NCBI GenBank assembly: GCA_963725215.1
Contig: CAVRXQ010000005.1
Location: 62,001 to 126,000, forward strand
Length of the DNA stretch: 64,000 nt
Origin: CAVRXQ01 sp963725215
GTDB taxonomy: Bacteria > Actinomycetota > Acidimicrobiia > Acidimicrobiales > Bog-793
Reading direction: 5' to 3'
Shown here: positions 1-6,686 of the stretch, in pieces
How the letters are laid out: each line of letters starts with the position of its first letter
How positions within the stretch are numbered: position 1 is the stretch's first letter
Program-made: the position numbers and the translations under genes
Notes under the pieces: model-generated
Told to the model about the DNA's origin: nothing
Database searches by the model: none
Seen by the model: the letters and a program-made list of their open reading frames with translations, nothing else

Positions 1-1
1 G

Positions 2-301
2 TCGCTGCCCGCCGAACCCGATCCGTTCGCCGACGAACTCGTCCGAGGAGTCGAACAGGATCTCGAGACGATCGACGCGCTGATCGCGAAGCACGCCGAA
101 GGATGGGCGGTCGATCGCATGCCTGCGGTCGACCGCCAGCTGATGCGGATCGCGACCTACGAGTTGCTAGCGCGAAAGGACGTGAGCAGGGCGGTCATCA
201 TCGACGAGGCGGTCGATCTCGCGAAGGACTTCTCGACCGCGGAATCCGGCGCTTACGTCAACGGGGTGCTGTCCGCGATCGCCGACGAGATCGGAAGATG
301 A
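2..301 (+). CDS. nusB: Transcription antitermination factor NusB, C-terminal part
   Basis: The gene runs in from the left edge, so only the last 99 codons are visible. NusB binds boxA RNA together with ribosomal protein S10 and helps RNA polymerase read through rRNA operons. The visible part matches the C-terminal helices of the family: a stretch with MPAVDRQLMRIATYELL, then ARKDVSRAVIIDEAVDLAK, then a GAYVNGVLSAI end. The stop codon TGA overlaps the ATG of the next gene (ATGA), so the two are probably co-translated. In many bacteria nusB lies just before pyrR; here about 4.8 kb separates them. Confidence 0.93.
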   Translation, partial: SLPAEPDPFADELVRGVEQDLETIDALIAKHAEGWAVDRMPAVDRQLMRIATYELLARKDVSRAVIIDEAVDLAKDFSTAESGAYVNGVLSAIADEIGR

Positions 302-1395
302 GCGAAGAGATCCGCTACGCAGACGCCGGGGTCGACTACGAGCTCTTGGACGAAGCAAAGCGCCGCGCCCTCGCGTCCGCGCGCAAGAGCGCGATGAACC
401 CGATTTCACGCGGCGCGTCGGTTCTCGAAGCGAGCTACGGCGAAGCGGCGACGATCGTGGAGGTCGGTGACGCCCACTACGCCCTCGTCCTCGAGTGCCT
501 CGGCACGAAGTCGGTCATCGCCGCAGAAGTCGAGGTCGAGCTCGGAATGGACCGATTCGCCGATGCCTCTTACGACACCGTCGCCGCGGCCGTGAACGAC
601 TGCGTTTCGGTCGGCGCGCTCCCGCTCGTCGTCAACGCGTACTTCGCCGCCGGATCGGGCTTCTACACGGGCAACCGTCACACCTCGCTCGTCGAGGGGT
701 TCGCCCTTGCCTGCCGCCACGCCGGTGCGGCGTGGGGAGGTGGGGAGTCACCGACGCTCGCCGGACTCGTCACCGACGGATCGGTCGACCTCGCGGCGGC
801 GGTGATGGGAAAGGTTCCCGAAGGACGCTCACCGATGCTCGGCGCGACGCTCGAGCCCGGCGACGAGATCGTCCTCTTATCTTCGAGCGGGTTGCACCAA
901 AACGGTGCCTCCCTCGCCCGTCGGGTCGCCGAGGACAGCGACGCCGGGTGGGGGGCGAAGTTGTCGTCGGGCCGGCTCTTCGGTGACGCGGTGCTCGATC
1001 CCGGGGTCATCTACGCCGGCCTGGTCGACAAGGTCTTCGAAGCCGATCTCGCTCCCCACTACGCGAGCCACGTCACCGGTCACGGATGGCGCAAGCTCAT
1101 GCGGGCAGAGCGCGAGCTCACCTACCGCATCACGGCGCTCCCCGACGTCCCAGAAGTTCTCGCCTACCTCGCCGATGCGGCCCGCCTGTCGAGCGAAGAG
1201 GCGTACGCGACCTTGAACATGGGCGCCGGATTCGCTTTGTTCGTCGGAGAGGGGGAGGGCGAACAGTTCGTCGCGATCGCGGCGTCGCTCGGGATCGCCG
1301 CATTGCGCGCTGGGCGAATCGAATTGGGCCCCCGCCGAGTAGTCATCGAGCCGCTCAGAATCGAATACGCGGCCGAAACCCTCGAGATCCGCTGA
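298..1395 (+). CDS. PurM-family (AIR synthase-like) protein
   Basis: This 365-residue protein has the two-domain PurM/AIR synthase layout. It opens with YADAGVD (residues 7-13), as in phosphoribosylformylglycinamidine cyclo-ligase, and keeps a GTK turn near residue 70, a VND segment, a GGGES loop and GLHQNGASL. Some signatures differ from standard PurM: the first glycine-rich loop reads LECLGTKS, and the usual HITGGG reads HVTGHGWRK. PurM makes aminoimidazole ribotide from FGAM with ATP. This one may do that, or be a divergent paralogue; a standard purM elsewhere in the genome would decide. I chose ATG 298 because it overlaps the nusB stop and gives the expected N-terminus. Confidence 0.8.
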   Translation: MSEEIRYADAGVDYELLDEAKRRALASARKSAMNPISRGASVLEASYGEAATIVEVGDAHYALVLECLGTKSVIAAEVEVELGMDRFADASYDTVAAAVNDCVSVGALPLVVNAYFAAGSGFYTGNRHTSLVEGFALACRHAGAAWGGGESPTLAGLVTDGSVDLAAAVMGKVPEGRSPMLGATLEPGDEIVLLSSSGLHQNGASLARRVAEDSDAGWGAKLSSGRLFGDAVLDPGVIYAGLVDKVFEADLAPHYASHVTGHGWRKLMRAERELTYRITALPDVPEVLAYLADAARLSSEEAYATLNMGAGFALFVGEGEGEQFVAIAASLGIAALRAGRIELGPRRVVIEPLRIEYAAETLEIR

Positions 1396-1427
1396 TTGCT
1401 CGCTTCGGAATTACAGAAAGGAGTGAA

Positions 1428-1799
1428 GTGCCCGACACCGAATACGTGATCAACATGGAGCCGATCTTCTCCACCCTCGAGCGCTTCGACGTCGACGAGA
1501 TCGTCGCCAGGGTCGATGAGCCGTGGTGGAACCAGACGCTGATCAGGATCGGAGACGATCTCGTCCGCCTCGGCGTCTTCGAAGGGGAATACCACTGGCA
1601 CAAACACGACGACCAGGACGAGTTCTTCTTCGTGCTCGAGGGCGCGGTGCGCATCGAGCTCGAGGGGCGCGACCCCGTCGAACTGAAAAAGCACCAAGGA
1701 TTCTCGGTGCCGAAGGGATTGAAGCATCGGCCCGTGGTGCCGACTCGCGCCACGGTGCTAATGATCGAGAAGGCGAGCATCGTCCCGACCGGGGACTGA
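1428..1799 (+). CDS. Small single-domain cupin protein
   Basis: A 123-residue protein with one cupin barrel. The first metal motif is GEYHWHKHDDQDE, with His56, His58 and Glu65 as likely ligands, followed by FVLEG; the second motif contains the conserved turn near VPKGLKHRP. Such small cupins bind a divalent metal and act as isomerases, dioxygenases or sugar-binding proteins; the substrate cannot be read here. The start is GTG 1428, five bases after a good ribosome-binding site (AAAGGAG, 1417-1423). It follows the PurM-like gene by 32 bases and converges on clpP, whose stop is only two bases away. Confidence 0.85.
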   Translation: MPDTEYVINMEPIFSTLERFDVDEIVARVDEPWWNQTLIRIGDDLVRLGVFEGEYHWHKHDDQDEFFFVLEGAVRIELEGRDPVELKKHQGFSVPKGLKHRPVVPTRATVLMIEKASIVPTGD

Positions 1800-1800
1800 T

Positions 1801-2466
1801 TCAGCTCGCCTTTCGGACCTCTCCCGAGTCCTCTTCTGCCGCCGCGGCGATCCCGCGCCGCGGCACGATGATCTCGTCGATCAACCCGTATTCGCGCGCC
1901 TCACGAGGGGTCAGGAAATAGTCGCGGTCGATGTCGCGCTTCACGTCCTCGACGGGCTTTCCGGAGTGGAAGGCGATGATCTCAGCCATCTTTTGGGTGA
2001 GCGAGAGCACCTCGCGCAGCTGGATCTCCATGTCCGTCGGCGCGCCGCGGGTTCCGGCGTGGCCCTGGTGGATCATCACCTTCGAAGAGGGCAGCGCAAA
2101 GCGCTTTCCCTTCGCGCCGCCACAGAGCACCATCGCCGCGGCGGACATCGCCATGCCGACGCACGTCGTCGAGACGTCGCAGCGGACGTGTTGCATCACG
2201 TCGTAGATCGCCATGCCGGCGTACGCCGCGCCTCCCGGCGAGTTGATGTACAGCGTGATGTCCTTTTCGGGATCCTCGGCCTCGAGGTACAGCATCTCGG
2301 CGATGATCAAGTTGGCGACGTCGTCGTCGATCTCGCTGCCCAGAAAGACGATGCGCTCTTTCAACAGCAACGAAAAGATGTCAAAGGCGCGCTCGCCGCG
2401 CCCCGACGACTCGATGACGGTCGGGATCACCGAACGGAATCGTATGGGGTCGAATTGGTCGCTCAT
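1801..2466 (-). CDS. clpP: ATP-dependent Clp protease proteolytic subunit ClpP
   Basis: The serine peptidase core of the Clp protease, which forms stacked rings fed by a Clp ATPase. The 221-residue sequence has the complete catalytic triad: Ser108 in GMAMSAAAM, His133 in VMIHQGHAG and Asp182 in DRDYFLTP. The INSPGG oxyanion region lies at 74-79. ATG at 2466 gives a standard ClpP N-terminus (PIRFRSVIPTVIE). No Clp ATPase is next to it. The start lies 9 bases from a perfect inverted repeat (2476-2497) shared with a divergent XRE regulator and a degenerate ClpP homologue, so expression is probably tied to that module. Confidence 0.96.
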   Translation of the reverse strand: MSDQFDPIRFRSVIPTVIESSGRGERAFDIFSLLLKERIVFLGSEIDDDVANLIIAEMLYLEAEDPEKDITLYINSPGGAAYAGMAIYDVMQHVRCDVSTTCVGMAMSAAAMVLCGGAKGKRFALPSSKVMIHQGHAGTRGAPTDMEIQLREVLSLTQKMAEIIAFHSGKPVEDVKRDIDRDYFLTPREAREYGLIDEIIVPRRGIAAAAEEDSGEVRKAS

Positions 2467-2475
2467 CGCAGGTAT

Positions 2476-2497
2476 GATATCTCGAATATGAGATATC
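2476..2497. promoter_or_regulatory. 22-bp perfect inverted repeat between clpP and the XRE gene (candidate operator)
   Basis: GATATCTC and GAGATATC form perfect 8-bp arms around a 6-bp spacer. The site is unusually AT-rich for this genome and lies between the divergent starts of clpP (2466) and the XRE gene (TTG 2516). Size, symmetry and place fit the binding site of a dimeric XRE repressor controlling both directions, most simply the neighbouring one. Confidence 0.6.
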
Positions 2498-2515
2498 CGT
2501 CGCGGGTCGCTGTTC

Positions 2516-2788
2516 TTGGTTGAGACCCCGCGTCGCCGCCGACTGCCCGGATTCAAAGAGATGGCCGAGCGCCAGCGCGAGCTCGGCTCGCGCCTGGCGA
2601 CGCGCCGATTGGCGCTCGGGCTCTCCCAGACCGAGGTCGCGGCGCGGATGGGCACCTCGCAATCGGCCGTCGCCCGGCTCGAATCCGGTGCGCTCGACGT
2701 CAGGCTGTCGACTCTCACGCGCTACGCCGCCGCTCTTGGCGACGACGTCGATGTGGAATTCGCCGACAAGGAGCGAAAGCGCCGATGA
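2516..2788 (+). CDS. XRE-family helix-turn-helix regulator
   Basis: A 90-residue DNA-binding protein made almost entirely of one XRE/Cro-type domain. The helix-turn-helix lies around LGLSQTEVAARMGTSQSAVARLESG, followed by LDVRLSTLTRYAAALG. The C-terminus (DVEFADKERKRR) resembles HigA-like antitoxins, but no HigB-type toxin is beside it. The start may be TTG 2516 or ATG 2561; the latter gives a 75-residue protein and still keeps the whole domain. Its TGA overlaps the ATG of the degenerate ClpP gene (ATGA), so the two are probably co-translated. It likely binds the inverted repeat just upstream. Confidence 0.85.
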   Translation: MVETPRRRRLPGFKEMAERQRELGSRLATRRLALGLSQTEVAARMGTSQSAVARLESGALDVRLSTLTRYAAALGDDVDVEFADKERKRR

Positions 2789-3393
2789 ACATGCCGGACT
2801 TCGCGGACACGATGAGAGAGCGCCTCTTTGCCCAGCGCGTCGTCCCGATCTTCGGGCCCCTCACCGATGAGTCGGTCTCCGAGGTCGCCGCGCAGTTGTG
2901 GACCCTCGACGCCGCCTCGGACGATCCCGTCACGCTGATGGCTTCGTGCCGCGGGGGCTCGGTGCGCGCCACCCTTGCCCTGATCGACGCGCTCGACGTC
3001 GTCGAGGTCGCGGTGAACGCGACCTGCCTCGGCGCACTTGAAGGCCCGCCGGTAGCGATCCTCGCCGCGTGCGCTCGTCGACGTGCCGCGCCGAGCACGC
3101 GCTTTTTCCTGCGCGATGAGGCGGATCGCATCGACGGTCCGTTCCGGACGTTGGAGCAATCCGCGCGAGCGCTCTTCGACGAGCGGCGCCAGCTGTTGGA
3201 GCGGCTCGCCGCGTCGACCAAGGGTCGCCATTCGCTCGGCGACCTCGTCGCCGATTTCGAGCGGGGACGCGGCCTCTCTGTCGACGAAGCGATCACCTAC
3301 GGGCTCATCGACGAGGTGACGCCCGACGGTGACCGGATCGTCGCGCTCGGACGGCTCAATCCGGGGATCGGTTTTCGCAAGCCCTCGCGCTGA
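2785..3393 (+). CDS. ClpP-fold protein without catalytic residues (pseudo-ClpP, ClpR-like)
   Basis: This 202-residue protein aligns along its length with ClpP, including the handle-region helix and the closing LSVDEAITYGLIDEV (ClpP: LTPREAREYGLIDEI). All three active-site positions are changed. The serine motif GMAMSA is GALEGP (Ser to Gly87). The histidine motif MIHQ is FLRD (His to Arg110). The aspartate position in DRDYFLT is Gly160 in ERGRGLS. It should fold but not cut peptides. Inactive ClpP paralogues (ClpR) exist in plastids and cyanobacteria as ring subunits. It overlaps an XRE gene and faces the active clpP, so a structural or regulatory role in a mixed ring is the main inference; an unrelated crotonase-fold role is possible. 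Confidence 0.75.
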   Translation: MNMPDFADTMRERLFAQRVVPIFGPLTDESVSEVAAQLWTLDAASDDPVTLMASCRGGSVRATLALIDALDVVEVAVNATCLGALEGPPVAILAACARRRAAPSTRFFLRDEADRIDGPFRTLEQSARALFDERRQLLERLAASTKGRHSLGDLVADFERGRGLSVDEAITYGLIDEVTPDGDRIVALGRLNPGIGFRKPSR

Positions 3394-3404
3394 CGCGGGT
3401 GCCT

Positions 3405-4940
3405 CTACTGAGCGCTCGCCGGGGTCCGCGGTCCTTGTCTCAACGCCCCGGGAACGCATAATCCCTGGTAAACGGCAGGAGCGACGCACGTTCTCGGCGC
3501 GGCACGCGGGAGGTCGCGGCGCGGGTTCCTGATCATCGCCAAGGCCAACAGACCACCCGCAGCACACGCCGCGCCGGCGATCAGCACCGCGTTGCGGAAC
3601 CCGGAGTTGAACAGCATCGGCTTCAAGTACGACTCGCCACCGATGCCCGCCGCGGCGGGGAGTATTGCCACCGCGATCAAACTCGCGGAGCGCGCGACGG
3701 CGTTGTTCACTGCCGAGGCGACACCGGTGTTCTCGTTCGGTGCCGCGGCGAGCACCGTCGCGGTAAGCGGCGCGACGGTTACGCCGAGACCGAGGCCGAA
3801 GACCAAGATGCCGGGCAACACGTCGGCCTGGTACGAGGCTTGCGCTCCGATGCGGGCGAACAGCGCGAGGCCACCTCCTGCGATGATTGGACCGAAGCCC
3901 ATGAAAAGGCGCGGTCCGTATTTCGCTGATAAGGCGCCAAAGCGCGCCGACAAGACGAACAAGACGAACGACGCCGGCAACAACGCCGCCCCGGCATCGA
4001 GCGGGGTGAAGTGCAGCACCTGTTCGAGCTCGACAGGCGCGAGGAAGAACGCCCCACCGAACGCGCCATAGATAAAGAACGTCGCGAAGTTGGCGGCGCT
4101 GAACTGTCTTGACGAAAAGATGCTCAGCGGCACGAGGGGGTTCTGTGACCGTCGTTCGACGACGACGAACGAAGCCAACACCACGAGCCCACCGAGCAGC
4201 GCGACAAGCTCGGAGGGCGAGGCCCAGCCGACCGAAGGGCCTTCGATCAACGCGTACGTGACACCGCCGAGCCCGACCGTTCCCGTCACCGCACCGGTGA
4301 GATCGACCCGTCCTTCCGCACGCGGATTGCGCGTCTCTGGCACGTGGCGTTGCGCGAGGACGACGACCGCGATGGCGATCGGGGCGTTGATGAAAAAGAT
4401 CAGTCGCCAGGAAACCGCGTCAATCAGGTAGCCGCCGAGGAAGGGCCCGACCGCCGCCGCGATCACGCCGAGCCCGGACCACGCGCCGATCGCACGCGAG
4501 CGATCCTCTTCGGCAAAGACGGCTTGGATGATCGCGAGGCTGCCCGGCGTGAGCAACGCACCGCCGACGCCCTGTGCGGCGCGCGCCGCGATCAGCGCCC
4601 CGGTGTCCGGGGCGATGCCGCAGACCATCGAGGCGGCGGCGAAGGCGACGACGCCGATCACGAAGATCTTGCGCCGTCCGAAGTGGTCGCCGAGCGCGCC
4701 GCCGAGGAGGATCAGGCCGGACAGCGTGAGCAGGTACGCCGTGACGAGCCATTGCAGGTCCGCGACCGACGCGTGGAAATCTTTTCCGATCGCCGGGAGC
4801 GCGATGTTCACGACCGTGCTGTCGATGAACGCCATCCCCGAGCCGGCGACGGTAGCCGCGAGGACGAAATGGCCCTTCGCCGTCGAATAGCGGACCGGTT
4901 CGAATCTTCCGGTCGCGGCGTCGATCGCAGACTCAGCCAC
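3405..4940 (-). CDS. DHA2-family MFS multidrug exporter
   Basis: A 511-residue polytopic membrane protein of the 14-helix drug:H+ antiporter family. Seen in the sequence: FIDSTVVNIALPAI in helix 1, motif A (LGDHFGRRK) between helices 2 and 3, RAAQGVGGALLTPGSLAII in helix 4, and motif C-like GPFLGGYLIDAVSWRLIFFINAPI in helix 5. The family exports drugs, dyes or metabolites using the proton gradient; the substrate is unknown. The last 40 residues are poorly conserved and proline/arginine-rich. It is transcribed away from pyrR, with an inverted repeat (5013-5034) in the divergent gap. No regulator gene adjoins it. Confidence 0.9.
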   Translation of the reverse strand: MAESAIDAATGRFEPVRYSTAKGHFVLAATVAGSGMAFIDSTVVNIALPAIGKDFHASVADLQWLVTAYLLTLSGLILLGGALGDHFGRRKIFVIGVVAFAAASMVCGIAPDTGALIAARAAQGVGGALLTPGSLAIIQAVFAEEDRSRAIGAWSGLGVIAAAVGPFLGGYLIDAVSWRLIFFINAPIAIAVVVLAQRHVPETRNPRAEGRVDLTGAVTGTVGLGGVTYALIEGPSVGWASPSELVALLGGLVVLASFVVVERRSQNPLVPLSIFSSRQFSAANFATFFIYGAFGGAFFLAPVELEQVLHFTPLDAGAALLPASFVLFVLSARFGALSAKYGPRLFMGFGPIIAGGGLALFARIGAQASYQADVLPGILVFGLGLGVTVAPLTATVLAAAPNENTGVASAVNNAVARSASLIAVAILPAAAGIGGESYLKPMLFNSGFRNAVLIAGAACAAGGLLALAMIRNPRRDLPRAAPRTCVAPAVYQGLCVPGALRQGPRTPASAQ

Positions 4941-5012
4941 TTTGGACCCTCCGCCGTTTCGTCGGAGACTACGGGCCGAACCTGGACCATGTTTCGAAGT
5001 GTTGACGACTTC

Positions 5013-5034
5013 CCACGTCTAACTTCAGACGTGG
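5013..5034. repeat. 22-bp perfect inverted repeat between the MFS gene and pyrR
   Basis: CCACGTCT and AGACGTGG form perfect 8-bp arms around AACTTC. The site lies between the divergent MFS (start 4940) and pyrR (start 5095) genes. It could be an operator for either gene, or a hairpin in the pyr leader RNA if transcription starts further upstream. A remnant IS605-type end hairpin is a third, weaker possibility. Confidence 0.45.
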
Positions 5035-5054
5035 CATTGTGGTGCGGACGTGAA

Positions 5055-5074
5055 GCAGGTCCCGTGAGGCCTGT
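5055..5074 (+). promoter_or_regulatory. PyrR-binding RNA stem-loop in the pyr operon leader
   Basis: The RNA reads GCAGGUC-CCGUGA-GGCCUGU, a 7-pair stem (two G-U pairs) closing a 6-base loop. It contains the PyrR-binding signature UCCnGnGAGG exactly (UCCCGUGAGG, 5060-5069). The loop lies 20 bases before the pyrR start. UMP-loaded PyrR binding here would mask the ribosome-binding region (GAGGGAG, 5084-5090). No attenuator follows, so translational control, as described for mycobacterial PyrR, is the better reading. Confidence 0.72.
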
Positions 5075-5094
5075 ACGGACGGCGAGGGAGCACC

Positions 5095-5664
5095 GTGGCG
5101 GAGCGTGAGCGCAGACTGGCGCGCCCGATGGGTCGGGTCTTCGTTCCCCGTGCATTCGTCATGGACCCTGACGACGTCCGCCGCGCCCTCACGCGCATTG
5201 CCCACGAGATCCTCGAGCGCAACCACGGGACGAAGGACCTCGTCGTCGTCGGCCTGCAGACCGGCGGCGTCCCGCTCGCAAAGCGCATCGCGGCACAGCT
5301 CGCCAGGATCGACGGCGCGAAGGTGCCCTTCGGGATGCTCGACGTCGCCTTTTACCGGGACGACTTCGGTCTGCGTCCTGTGCTGCCCGAGGAGTCGACG
5401 TCGATCCCCGTCGACCTCACCGGGCGCGTCGTCGTGCTCGTCGACGATGTGCTGTTCACCGGCCGCACCGTGCGCGCGGCGCTCGACGCCCTGGCCGATC
5501 ACGGGCGGGCGCGGGCGATCCAGCTCGCGGTGATGGTCGACCGGGGACACCGGGAGCTCCCGATCCGGCCGGACTACGTCGGAAAGAACCTCCCGACGAG
5601 CAGAAACGAGATGGTCGACGTGGGCGACGAGGGCGTTGCTCTCGGAGACCTCGAGGCGGAGTGA
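5095..5664 (+). CDS. pyrR: Bifunctional pyr operon regulator / uracil phosphoribosyltransferase PyrR
   Basis: PyrR senses UMP, binds the leader RNA of pyrimidine genes and has a weak uracil phosphoribosyltransferase activity. The 189-residue protein has the type I phosphoribosyltransferase fold, with the PRPP loop VVVLVDDVLFTGRTVRAAL around residues 109-127 and GLQTGGVPLAKRIA near residue 60. It ends in RPDYVGKNLPTSRNEMVDV, typical of PyrR. GTG 5095 is the likely start, just after GAGGGAG. The PyrR-binding loop lies immediately upstream, and the last bases overlap pyrB (GTGA), so it autoregulates the operon it heads. Confidence 0.96.
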   Translation: MAERERRLARPMGRVFVPRAFVMDPDDVRRALTRIAHEILERNHGTKDLVVVGLQTGGVPLAKRIAAQLARIDGAKVPFGMLDVAFYRDDFGLRPVLPEESTSIPVDLTGRVVVLVDDVLFTGRTVRAALDALADHGRARAIQLAVMVDRGHRELPIRPDYVGKNLPTSRNEMVDVGDEGVALGDLEAE

Positions 5665-6686
5665 CGGGGTTGCGGACGCGCCATCTGCTCGGGATCGCCG
5701 ACCTGGATCGTGCCGACCTCGTCGAGCTGTTGCAGCTCTCGAGCCGTTTTGCGGAGGTCGCCGCCCGCCCGATCCCCCGCGTGCCCGCGCTTCGGGGAAA
5801 GACCGTGGCGACGGTGTTCTTCGAGAACTCGACGCGCACCCGGCTCTCCTTCGAGGCCGCGGCGAAGCGGCTCTCCGCCGAGACGATGTCTTTCGCGGTC
5901 GGGACGTCGTCTGTGCAAAAGGGGGAGTCGCTGCGCGACACCGTGGAGACGATCGACGCGATGGGCATCGACGCGATGGTCATCCGCCACCACTCCGTCG
6001 GCGCGCCGCATCGCGTCGCCGAGTGGATCGACGCGGCAGTGATCAACGCCGGCGACGGCGCGCACGAACATCCGACCCAGGCGCTCGCCGACTGCTACAC
6101 GCTCCTCGACGCGCTCGGAGAAGGCCGGCTCTCGCGCGGCGACCTTTCCGAGATGTCGATCGCGTTCGTCGGCGACATCCGCCACAGCCGCGTCGCGCGC
6201 TCGAGCACGCTCGCCTTCCAATCGCTCGGCGCTCAGGTCACCTTCGTCGCGCCGACCACGCTGCTTCCGCCGTCGCTCGCAGGTTTCGGCGTCGAGGTCG
6301 CGCACGAGCTCGACCCGATCATCGGCGATCTCGACGTCGTGTACGTGCTGCGCCTGCAGACCGAGCGGATGACCGGGTCCTATATCCCGTCGCTGAGGGA
6401 GTACGCGACCCGTTACGGGCTCAACGTCGAGCGGGCGCGAAAGATGCGCAAGGGGGCTTTCGTCATGCACCCCGGTCCGATGAATCGAGACGTCGAGATC
6501 GACGCCGAGGTCGCCTCGTCGGAGAGCGCGCTCGTCACCCGCCAGGTGACGAGCGGCGTCGCGGTGCGCATGGCGGTGCTGTTCGCGCTGTTGGCATCGC
6601 CCGGTGCGGTGGACGCGGCCGCGCCCGTCGCGGATGAAGTCCCCGACGTCGAGGAGAACTCGCGAACGGGACGGCGCAGTGCCTGA
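5661..6686 (+). CDS. pyrB: Aspartate carbamoyltransferase, catalytic subunit
   Basis: PyrB condenses carbamoyl phosphate with aspartate, the committed step of pyrimidine synthesis. Visible are the carbamoyl-phosphate loop FENSTRTRLSFE (about residues 55-66), the HPTQALAD motif, the aspartate-side loop LRLQTERM and the end motif MHPGPMNRDVEI. The 341-residue length is slightly above average because of an acidic tail after residue 315. No pyrI regulatory gene is nearby, as is usual for actinobacteria. GTG 5661 overlaps the pyrR stop by four bases, and the end overlaps pyrC by eight. Confidence 0.97.
   Translation: MTGLRTRHLLGIADLDRADLVELLQLSSRFAEVAARPIPRVPALRGKTVATVFFENSTRTRLSFEAAAKRLSAETMSFAVGTSSVQKGESLRDTVETIDAMGIDAMVIRHHSVGAPHRVAEWIDAAVINAGDGAHEHPTQALADCYTLLDALGEGRLSRGDLSEMSIAFVGDIRHSRVARSSTLAFQSLGAQVTFVAPTTLLPPSLAGFGVEVAHELDPIIGDLDVVYVLRLQTERMTGSYIPSLREYATRYGLNVERARKMRKGAFVMHPGPMNRDVEIDAEVASSESALVTRQVTSGVAVRMAVLFALLASPGAVDAAAPVADEVPDVEENSRTGRRSA

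Noticed and set aside
1086..1427. N-terminal extension of the first cupin gene
   Set aside because: It runs through the PurM-like gene in another frame and is arginine-rich; GTG 1428 has its own ribosome-binding site.
2516..3393. XRE gene plus the following gene as a toxin-antitoxin pair
   Set aside because: The second protein is a 202-residue ClpP-fold protein, not a known toxin type, although the XRE protein resembles HigA-like antitoxins.
5002..5007. TTGACG as a -35 box for pyrR
   Set aside because: No acceptable -10 lies 15-19 bases further on (TCAGAC is the best), so I do not call a promoter.
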